From assembly GCF_023517795.1 (NCBI RefSeq), contig NZ_CP082928.1, forward strand, positions 1,550,001 to 1,614,000: a stretch of DNA of 64,000 bases, written 5' to 3'. The stretch's first letter is position 1; the number at the start of each line of letters is the position of its first letter. The position numbers were made by a program, and so were the translations under genes. Under the pieces are notes generated by a model, which saw only the letters and a program-made list of their open reading frames with translations, was not told the origin of the DNA and ran no database searches. Source of the DNA: Pseudomonas fulva. Lineage in GTDB: Bacteria > Pseudomonadota > Gammaproteobacteria > Pseudomonadales > Pseudomonadaceae. This document shows, piece after piece, positions 57,880-64,000 of this stretch.

Positions 57880-58827
57880 ATGCAACGCTGGACGCCCTAC
57901 CTGGATACCCAATTCTGCTTCGAGCAACCTGCCGCGCTGGCCAAGGCAGGCGTGTTCGACGCCAGCACGCCGCGGGTGATGGGCAGCGCCATCGGGCATT
58001 ACCGTGCCCGTACCGTGCGGCCGCACCTGCAGTATTTCGATTGCGACCTGCAATTCCCCGAGCCGCTGCGTATCCACAAGGTGCTGCCCGGCAGCCTGTG
58101 CATCGTGCAGGTGCTCGACGGCAGGTGGGAGCACCGCGTCGACGGTCATCTGCACCGCTACACGCCCGGCACGCCGCATCTGCTGGGGGTGAGTGAAAGC
58201 ATGGAGGCCATCGACCAACTGCCGGCAGGCAGCCACGCGCGCATGGCCGGCTTGCGCATCGCCGGCGACTACCTGCATGAACTGGCCGAAGAAGACCCCG
58301 ACCTGCAACCACTGCTCGGCCTGCTCGATGACGGCATCCGTTTCACCGAACTGCAGCGCTGCAAGGCCCTGGGCGGACTGCTGCAGCGCCTGTACCAGTC
58401 GCCCTACCACGGCGCCCTGGAGCGCCTGCATCAGGAAAGCCTGAGCCTGGCCGTGCTGGTGGAACTGGCGGCGCACCTCAAGGGCCGTGCCACGGCCGCA
58501 CCGCAGCCGGTGCGCGGCCAGCGCGACCTGGCCTTCGAGGCACGCCGCCTGCTCGACGCCCGCCTGGAGCAGCCCCCTGGCAGCCAGGCACTGGCGCAGC
58601 AACTGGGCGTCGGCGAGACCACCCTGCGCCGTGCGTTCGGCCAGGTGTTCGGGCAGTCCATGTTGCAGTACGTGCGCCAGCAGCGCATGGAGCTGGCCCG
58701 CACCCTGCTGCGCCAACGCAAGTGGCAGGTGGCGCAGATCGCCTATCGCCTGGGCTACACCAGCCCGGCCAATTTCAGCCATGCCTATCGGGCGCACTTC
58801 GGCCACCCGCCAGGGGCGGAGCGCTAG
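57880..58827 (+). CDS. AraC-family transcriptional regulator
   Basis: 315 residues from ATG 57880 (MQRWTPYLDTQF), or 327 from GTG 57844. The N-terminal part (about 1-190) is an effector domain. The C-terminal about 90 residues hold two helix-turn-helix motifs: GSQALAQQLGVGETTLRRAFGQVFG in the first, QVAQIAYRLGYTSPANFSHAYRAHFG in the second, which carries the classical AraC signature. The effector and targets are not evident; the neighbours point away from it or lack a clear shared role. Confidence 0.88.
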   Translation: MQRWTPYLDTQFCFEQPAALAKAGVFDASTPRVMGSAIGHYRARTVRPHLQYFDCDLQFPEPLRIHKVLPGSLCIVQVLDGRWEHRVDGHLHRYTPGTPHLLGVSESMEAIDQLPAGSHARMAGLRIAGDYLHELAEEDPDLQPLLGLLDDGIRFTELQRCKALGGLLQRLYQSPYHGALERLHQESLSLAVLVELAAHLKGRATAAPQPVRGQRDLAFEARRLLDARLEQPPGSQALAQQLGVGETTLRRAFGQVFGQSMLQYVRQQRMELARTLLRQRKWQVAQIAYRLGYTSPANFSHAYRAHFGHPPGAER

Positions 58828-58870
58828 AGAGAGATGGCCCGCCCCGCCGTCGGCAGGGCGGGCCTGCCGA

Positions 58871-59644
58871 TCAGAGCTGGTCGCCCTTGAGGCCGGCGTA
58901 CAGGCGGGTCATTTCGTTGAGCTGGCGGAACATCGATTCGGCGTTCACCGCCACGATGGTTGGCACGAACTCCTTGGAGGCGAACGCCTTGGTCGCGAAC
59001 TGCCAGCGTGCATCGGTCTTGCGCAGGGCGGCAGCGATTTCCGGGTTCGGCGCGCCAGCGGCCTGCAGCTCCTTCATGATGTGATCGAACTCGATCACCG
59101 ATGCCTCGAAGTTGGCATCCAGGTTCGGCGCCTGCACGCCCCAGGCGCGGGCCATGTAGAACATCGCGGTGCGCTGGGTGAGCACGCGGTTCCAGCCACT
59201 GCGGTTGATCGAGTGGGAAGCCGCGTCGCCGTTGTGCTTCTCGAACAGGTCGGTGACGTGCTGAGTCTGCTTCACCAGCTCCTCGGCCTTGGCCAGCACG
59301 GCCGGCGCCTGAGCCTTGTCCGGCTTGGCGGTGACCATGGCGCGGTAGGCCGTCCAGATCACCTCGACCTGGGCGAGGCCGGCCTGCACTTCGCTGTTGG
59401 TCGGGTGCGCCTTGAGCTTGGCGTGATGATCCTCGAACAGCGCGACGCTGGTATTGAGCTGCTTGGTGGCATCATCGACCTTCACGTCGGAGCCGATCAT
59501 CATGTAGTCCTTGGCCATGATCTGCCCCAGGCTGCGCTGCAGGCCGGCCATGTTCATCGCTTCCAGCGGCGCCATTTCCGCCCAACTGGCGAAACTGACC
59601 AGGCCAAGGCCCAGCACCAGGGCCTGCATGCAACGTTTGATCAA
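58871..59644 (-). CDS. Periplasmic PilJ-N/type IV pili MCP N-terminal-like domain protein
   Basis: 257 residues with a signal peptide (about 1-22, ASWAEM). The mature protein is helical, with two four-helix-type repeats: MNMAGLQRSLGQIMAKDYMMIG near 31, and NRSGWNRVLTQRTAMFYMARAWG near 147. The pattern of helix-initial NMAGxQRxLxQ and NRSGxxRxLTQR resembles PilJ and NIT/NarX-type sensor N-domains. It has no transmembrane or signalling domain, so it is a free periplasmic form of a sensor domain. Neighbouring nitrite genes hint at a nitrate/nitrite link, an inference only. Confidence 0.7.
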   Translation of the reverse strand: MIKRCMQALVLGLGLVSFASWAEMAPLEAMNMAGLQRSLGQIMAKDYMMIGSDVKVDDATKQLNTSVALFEDHHAKLKAHPTNSEVQAGLAQVEVIWTAYRAMVTAKPDKAQAPAVLAKAEELVKQTQHVTDLFEKHNGDAASHSINRSGWNRVLTQRTAMFYMARAWGVQAPNLDANFEASVIEFDHIMKELQAAGAPNPEIAAALRKTDARWQFATKAFASKEFVPTIVAVNAESMFRQLNEMTRLYAGLKGDQL

Positions 59645-59976
59645 CTCGTGCTCCTCACGCGCAGCGCGCTATCGGCTGAATAAGGGTACGTCGAGCAGCC
59701 TTGGCTGCCAGCTTTTCGACGCCAACAATAGAACGGATTCTAATCCATACGCCCGCACCTGGGCTGTCGCAGATGGCTAAATGACAGCTAGACGGTCGGT
59801 CAGATTGGAGATTGGTGACAGCGATCACATTACCCCCGTCTAACGCGCCGCAGAGGCACTGACCAGGCAACGGCCAAAGCTGCCGAAAAGATAGCGAGGG
59901 CGGCCAGGGCGATCGACCGTGGAGGGGAACGAACGGTGCTCCGTGCGCCTGCCGGAACAGGCGCACGGGGCCGGCA
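59645..59976. other. Intergenic region between the PilJ-N-like gene and the TerC gene
   Basis: 332 bp with no supported gene. It contains a hairpin (gtgcgcctg/caggcgcac near 59943) just after the TerC gene stop, without a T-tract on the relevant strand, and the promoter region of the 58871-59644 gene. The open frames through it have no family features. Confidence 0.45.
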
Positions 59977-60741
59977 TCACACCGGGGTCTTGCTCTGCGC
60001 GTTGGCCTTGCGCTTGGCCCGCCGGGACAGCATGTTGAGGCCCTCGATGACCGCCGAGAAGGCCATCGCCGCGTACAGGTAGCCCTTCGGCACATGGGCA
60101 CCGAAGCCTTCGGCGATCAGCGTCATGCCGATCATGATCAAAAAGCCCAGGGCCAGCATCACCACGGTCGGGTTGTTGTTGATGAAGCGCGCCAGCGGAT
60201 CGGCCGCCAGCAGCATCACGGTCACCGCGGCGACCACGGCGACCACCATGATCGGCACGTGGGGCGTCATGCCCACGGCGGTGATGATGCTGTCCACCGA
60301 GAACACCAGGTCGAGCAGCAGGATCTGCACGATCACCGCACCGAAGCCGACGGTGGCGGCGCGGCCGACGAACATGTCGCCCTCGGGCTCGGGGTCCACG
60401 GCGTGGTGGATTTCCTTGGTGGCCTTCCACAACAGGAACAGGCCACCGGCGATCAGGATGATGTCCTTCCAGGAAAACGCCTGGCCGAACAGCTCGATCA
60501 CCGGGTCGACCAATTTGACGATCCACGCCACGGTGCCCAGCAGGGCCAGGCGCAACACCAGTGCGGCACCGATACCCAGGCGGCGAGCCTTGGCGCGCTG
60601 ATGCTCGGGCAGCTTGTTGGTGAGGATGGAAATGAAGATCAGGTTGTCGATGCCCAGTACCACTTCCATGACCACCAGGGTGGCCAGTGCGACCCAGGCA
60701 GCGGGGTCGCTCGTCAATTGCAGGATATAGTCCACGATCAC
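59977..60741 (-). CDS. TerC family integral membrane protein
   Basis: 254 residues with about seven hydrophobic segments. The TerC signature appears as [13 protein letters not shown] near 28 and [15 protein letters not shown] near 143, both with acidic residues inside the membrane region, the pattern of metal-transport TerC proteins. TerC/YoaE-type proteins are linked to Mn export and exoenzyme metalation. A Lys/Arg-rich C-terminus ([16 protein letters not shown]) lies in the cytoplasm. No yybP-ykoY-type riboswitch was found upstream. Confidence 0.92.
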   Translation of the reverse strand: MIVDYILQLTSDPAAWVALATLVVMEVVLGIDNLIFISILTNKLPEHQRAKARRLGIGAALVLRLALLGTVAWIVKLVDPVIELFGQAFSWKDIILIAGGLFLLWKATKEIHHAVDPEPEGDMFVGRAATVGFGAVIVQILLLDLVFSVDSIITAVGMTPHVPIMVVAVVAAVTVMLLAADPLARFINNNPTVVMLALGFLIMIGMTLIAEGFGAHVPKGYLYAAMAFSAVIEGLNMLSRRAKRKANAQSKTPV

Positions 60742-60967
60742 GCACTTTATGGCTGAACAGAAGGCGCATTCTGAGCGTTTGCCCTAGCGGCGAATATGAC
60801 AATTTGCGACAAATTATTTCCCCTTGTTACACAGCTGAAACGCCCGCAGCATGGGCTTCTGCGCCTGCCCGGGCAGCCGACGAGCAGCACAGATAAAGCG
60901 TGAACCGATGGTGCGACGCCGCGATCCATTGCGATCGTGCGCGCCAATCCGGCGCCCCTTGTTCAAC

Positions 60968-62719
60968 TCACCGGGCGGCCAGCAGGATCACCACCAGCAA
61001 CGCCAGCCCCAGGCAGCTGCCCTGCCAGAACAGCAGCGGGTTGCGCTCCAACAGCGGCACCCGATCGCGACGCAGCAGTGCCTGGCCGGGGTGGCGCAGC
61101 GCATGGGCGAATTCGTCGGGATCCTCGTAGCGCTTCAGCGGGTCCGGGTGGCAGCCCTTGCGCAACACGTCGTCGAGCCAGGGCGGCAGTCCGCGCCCCT
61201 GCCCGATGGGCGCGTAACGCAGGCGTGCCTGGGCACTGCGGGTGCGTGCCCGCGCCATGCCGGCGCCGTAGGGCAGCCGCCCGGTGAGCATCTGGTAGGC
61301 GATCACCGCCAGGGAGAACAGGTCAGAGCGCCCCGAGCCGGGCTCGCCCAGCCAGTACTCGGGGGCGCTGTATTGGGCGGTGCCGAGGATCGGGTCGTGG
61401 GCCTGGGGGCTGTCGATTTCCTGCAACCCGGCCACCCGGGTGGCACCGAAGTCGATGATCTTCACCGTGCCGGTGGCATCGATCATCAGGTTGGCCGGGC
61501 GCAGGTCCTGATGCAACATTTCCAGGCGATGGAAGGCGCGCAGGCCGCGGGCGATCTGCTCGACGATGCCGCGCACGGTCTCCAGCTCCGGCGCGGGGTG
61601 GTCGATCATCCACTGCGCCAGGGTCTGGCCTTCGATGAACTCGCTGACCGCGTACAGGTAGTGGCGCCGCCGTGTCGGCGCACAGGCCTTGAGCACATGG
61701 GGGCTGTCGATGCGCCGGGCGATCCACTCCTCCATGAGGAAACGCTCGAGGTAGCCGGCATCGTGCTGTAGGTCCAGCGCCGGGGTCTTGAGCACCACGG
61801 TGGCGCCGCTGCTCTCGTCGGTGGCCAGGTACACGTGGCTGCGGGCGCTGGCATGCAGCGGGCGGACGATGCGGTAGCCATCGAACGACTGGCGCGCTTC
61901 CAGCACGGGCGGGCACGGCAGCTCGCCGAGCTTGTGCTGCAACTCGTCGGCCTCGGCGTGCGGCAGGCTGTCGATGCGCACCAGTTGCAGGGTCAGGTTG
62001 TCGTCGCTGCCATTGGCCAGGGCCTGCTCGACGATGGCCTGGGCGGCCTGTTGCAGGTCGCCCACATGCTCGTCGATGCAGCGCTGCATGGCACGCGCCT
62101 CGACGAATTCGTAGACGCCGTCGGTGGCCAGCAGAAACAGGTCGCCCGCCTCCAGAGCCAGCGCCTGGTAGTCGATTTCCAGCTGCGGCCCGATACCCAG
62201 AGCGCGGCTCAGGTAGCTCCTGCCCTCGCCGACCCAGAGGCGATGATCGCGGGTCAGCGGCTCCAGATCGCCGCCGCGCAGGCGGTAGATGCGCGTGTCG
62301 CCGACGTGGAACAGGTGCGCGGTGGTGGATTTCAGCACCAGCGCGCTGAAGGTGCATACATGGCCACGGTCCATGTCGTAGCGGTGCTGGCCGCGCCGGG
62401 TCTGGGCGTGCAGCCAGGCATTGGTGGCGCTGAGCACGCGGGTCACCGAGGTCTTCACCGACCAGGCGTCGCTGGTGCTGAAGTAATCGGAGAGAAACGC
62501 CGCCACCGCCGTTTCACTGGCGATATGGCTGACGTCGCTGCTGCTGATGCCATCGGCCAGGGCGACGGCGATGCCCTTGCTGCTCAGTTGCGGCTCAAAG
62601 GGCACGCACAGACCGTGGAAGTCCTGGTTGCGGGGCTTGCGACCCTTGTCCGAATACTGGCCGACGCTGACCTGCAGCTGGCTCTTCCTGCCCGTCCACA
62701 GGTGTTCGGCAGTGGCCAT
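60968..62719 (-). CDS. Fused PP2C-type protein phosphatase and Ser/Thr protein kinase, tail-anchored
   Basis: 583 residues. An N-terminal PP2C domain (about 10-245) has metal-binding acidic motifs NQDFHG, VALADGISSS, LATDGVYEFV and GSDDNLTLQL. A Hanks-type kinase domain (about 275-530) has the Lys in VVLKTPAL, the catalytic LHQDLRPANLMI (HQD in place of HRD) and KIIDFGATR. A C-terminal transmembrane helix (LGLALLVVILLAA) anchors it, with the catalytic parts in the cytoplasm. It is the last gene of the nirB-nirD-FNT set, one base after the transporter gene, as PA1782 is with nirB-nirD. It probably controls nitrite assimilation by reversible phosphorylation. Confidence 0.92.
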   Translation of the reverse strand: MATAEHLWTGRKSQLQVSVGQYSDKGRKPRNQDFHGLCVPFEPQLSSKGIAVALADGISSSDVSHIASETAVAAFLSDYFSTSDAWSVKTSVTRVLSATNAWLHAQTRRGQHRYDMDRGHVCTFSALVLKSTTAHLFHVGDTRIYRLRGGDLEPLTRDHRLWVGEGRSYLSRALGIGPQLEIDYQALALEAGDLFLLATDGVYEFVEARAMQRCIDEHVGDLQQAAQAIVEQALANGSDDNLTLQLVRIDSLPHAEADELQHKLGELPCPPVLEARQSFDGYRIVRPLHASARSHVYLATDESSGATVVLKTPALDLQHDAGYLERFLMEEWIARRIDSPHVLKACAPTRRRHYLYAVSEFIEGQTLAQWMIDHPAPELETVRGIVEQIARGLRAFHRLEMLHQDLRPANLMIDATGTVKIIDFGATRVAGLQEIDSPQAHDPILGTAQYSAPEYWLGEPGSGRSDLFSLAVIAYQMLTGRLPYGAGMARARTRSAQARLRYAPIGQGRGLPPWLDDVLRKGCHPDPLKRYEDPDEFAHALRHPGQALLRRDRVPLLERNPLLFWQGSCLGLALLVVILLAAR

Positions 62720-62720
62720 C

Positions 62721-63533
62721 TCAGTTGTAGGTGCGCCTGGCGCCGGTCTTCACGTGGGTGGTGTACAGCGTCAGGCCGGTAAAGGCCAGGCCGCCGACCA
62801 GGTTGCCCAGCGCGGTGGGGATCTCGTTCCAGATCATGTAGTCCATCACCGAGAAATCACCGCCCAGGATGATGCCCGAGGGGAACAGGAACATGTTCAC
62901 CACCGAGTGCTCGAAGCCCATGAAGAAGAACAGCATGATGGGCATCCACATGGCGATGGTCTTGCCGCTGACGGTGGTGGAGATCATCGCGCCGACCACG
63001 CCCATCGACACCATCCAGTTGCACAGCACGCCGCGCAGGAAGATGGTCGCCCAGCCCGCCGCGCCGTATTCGGCATAGCCCAGGGTGCGGTCTTCGCCGA
63101 TGTGCGAGATCTTCTCGCCGATCAGGCCGGGGTCCTTGGAAAAGCCGTAGGTGAACACGAAGGCCATCATGAAGGCCACGGTCAGGGCGCCGGCGAAGTT
63201 GCCGAGAAACACCAGGCCCCAGTTGCGCAGAATGCCGCCCACGGTGACGCCGGGACGTCGGTCGAGCAGCGCCAGCGGGGTGAGCATGAACACCCCGGTA
63301 AGCAGGTCGAAGCCCATCAGGTAGAGCATCACGAAACCGACCGGAAACAGCACCGCGCCGAGCAGCGGCGAGCCGGTGCCGACGCTCACGGCAATGGCGA
63401 AGACCGCCGCCAGGGACAGGATGGCGCCCGCCATGAAGGCGCGGATCAGGGTATCGCGGGTCGACATGAAGATCTTCGACTCACCGGCATCCACCATCTT
63501 GGTGACGAATTCGGCAGGAACCAGGTAGGACAT
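62721..63533 (-). CDS. Formate/nitrite transporter family protein (NirC-like)
   Basis: 270 residues with about six hydrophobic segments. FNT-family features are FMAGAILSLAAVFAIAV near 33, FVMLYLMGFDLLTGVFML near 70, ILRNWGLVFLGNFAGAL near 101 and NWMVSMGVVGAMI near 172. The pentameric channel imports nitrite (or formate) for NirBD. It starts 67 bases after nirD, and its stop is one base from the kinase gene start. Confidence 0.93.
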   Translation of the reverse strand: MSYLVPAEFVTKMVDAGESKIFMSTRDTLIRAFMAGAILSLAAVFAIAVSVGTGSPLLGAVLFPVGFVMLYLMGFDLLTGVFMLTPLALLDRRPGVTVGGILRNWGLVFLGNFAGALTVAFMMAFVFTYGFSKDPGLIGEKISHIGEDRTLGYAEYGAAGWATIFLRGVLCNWMVSMGVVGAMISTTVSGKTIAMWMPIMLFFFMGFEHSVVNMFLFPSGIILGGDFSVMDYMIWNEIPTALGNLVGGLAFTGLTLYTTHVKTGARRTYN

Positions 63534-63600
63534 GCTGACGCTCTCTCAAATGAACCAGACAGGTTGAAAACGGCGACTGCTGATCAGCCGCCAAATACGC

Positions 63601-63981
63601 TCAGGCCGCCAGGCCGATCTCCACGGTGTCGCCATTGAGGCGCACCGGCCACACGCGCAGGCGCTGCTCCGGGTACTCCAGGCAGGTGCCGTCACGCAGG
63701 CGAAAGTGCTGCTTGTAGAGCGGCGAGGCGATAACCAGGTCGCCCTTGATCTGGCCGATCAGGCCGCGGCCGATGACGTTGGCACCGGATTTCGGGTCGC
63801 GGTTCTCCACGGCGAACAGCTGCTCGCCGGCTTCGCTGTCCGGCAGGTGGAACAGGGCGATCTGCGCGCCGTCGAGCCAGGCCACCACCCCGGAGTTGGC
63901 GACCAGGTCCTGGCTGCGGCACAGCGGCTGCCATTCGGTGGCAGGAAGCGATTGGGCACGCACGGCATTGAACTGGCTCAT
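63601..63981 (-). CDS. nirD: Nitrite reductase (NADH) small subunit NirD
   Basis: 126 residues. Rieske-like ferredoxin fold typical of NirD without the cluster residues: WQPLCRSQDLVANSGVVAWL near 17, IALFHLPDS near 42 and the C-terminal GTCLEYPEQRLRVWPVRLNG. NirD supports the NADH-dependent NirB reductase, which makes ammonia from nitrite. Its ATG overlaps the preceding gene stop in TGATG, and the ribosome binding site GAGGAGG is in that upstream gene. Confidence 0.94.
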   Translation of the reverse strand: MSQFNAVRAQSLPATEWQPLCRSQDLVANSGVVAWLDGAQIALFHLPDSEAGEQLFAVENRDPKSGANVIGRGLIGQIKGDLVIASPLYKQHFRLRDGTCLEYPEQRLRVWPVRLNGDTVEIGLAA

Positions 63982-64000
63982 CAGAGCACCTCCTCGGTAA
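63981..64000 (-). CDS. nirB: 3' end of the upstream gene, presumed nirB (partial)
   Basis: Only the last six complete codons are visible, reading T-E-E-V-L-stop, overlapping the nirD start (TGATG). The identity is inferred from the usual nirB-nirD order; the sequence itself cannot show it. Confidence 0.4.

Noticed and set aside
60742..60967. yybP-ykoY manganese riboswitch upstream of the TerC gene
   Set aside because: The leader lacks the conserved paired loops of that riboswitch; only a GGGGAAATAA stretch gives a faint resemblance.

Overview
The window is chromosomal DNA from a high-GC gammaproteobacterium, almost certainly Pseudomonas in the broad sense. The evidence is gene content and order, Pseudomonas-type REP palindromes, and small lineage-typical families such as DUF1654. 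From memory, the left half (about 0.5-33 kb) follows the P. aeruginosa PA5126-PA5155 block: trmL, secB, grxC, a rhodanese-like protein, gpmI, envC, ctpA, orphan periplasmic binding proteins, hisBHAF, an AsmA-like protein, mutY, yggX and a HisJQMP-type ABC transporter. No transposase, integrase, phage gene or CRISPR array was found.

Layout. 0-7.2 kb: housekeeping genes for tRNA methylation, SecB chaperone, redox, glycolysis and cell-wall proteolysis. 7.3-8.4 kb: a ten-unit tandem array of a roughly 115-bp REP pair. 8.4-10.1 kb: two paralogous solute-binding proteins without permeases. 10.3-13.4 kb: the his operon with a DUF2164 gene inside it. 13.7-15.4 kb: an oxalate/formate-type MFS transporter. 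16.0-19.8 kb: the asmA-mutY-yggX overlapping operon, then tRNA-Phe. 21.0-28.3 kb: a signalling module made of a three-receiver hybrid kinase, CheR, a receiver-less CheB, a receiver-kinase and a lone receiver, with a second lone receiver divergent from it. 28.5-31.5 kb: a polar amino-acid ABC transporter.

33.1-34.4 kb: tRNA-Thr followed directly by a Panacea (SocA/DUF4065) antitoxin-domain gene and a frame-disrupted small membrane protein, probably a toxin-antitoxin pair. 34.5-37.4 kb: a PAS kinase, a DUF1654 protein and a soluble PAS-PAS chemoreceptor. 37.9-41.6 kb: a three-subunit membrane-bound gluconate-type dehydrogenase (Tat-exported small subunit, GMC flavoprotein, triheme cytochrome c). 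42.8-48.7 kb: a PAS hybrid kinase, a third orphan binding protein and a TonB-dependent siderophore receptor.

48.8-54.7 kb: a full-length CyoB oxidase subunit I with no other cyo gene nearby, a DUF934 protein and a siroheme sulfite/nitrite reductase, divergent from a MocR regulator. Their shared control region has three copies of one 9-mer. This recalls the cyanide-responsive PA4129-PA4134 cluster of P. aeruginosa, which has an orphan CcoN4 where this locus has CyoB. 54.8-60.7 kb: several membrane or secreted proteins of unknown function, an AraC regulator, a PilJ-N-type periplasmic protein and a TerC protein. 60.9-64.0 kb: the end of a nitrite-assimilation operon (nirB tail, nirD, a formate/nitrite channel and a fused PP2C phosphatase/Ser-Thr kinase).

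The most promising places for new biology are the Panacea locus, the orphan CyoB cluster with its repeated operator, the chemotaxis-like module without CheA, and the REP array.
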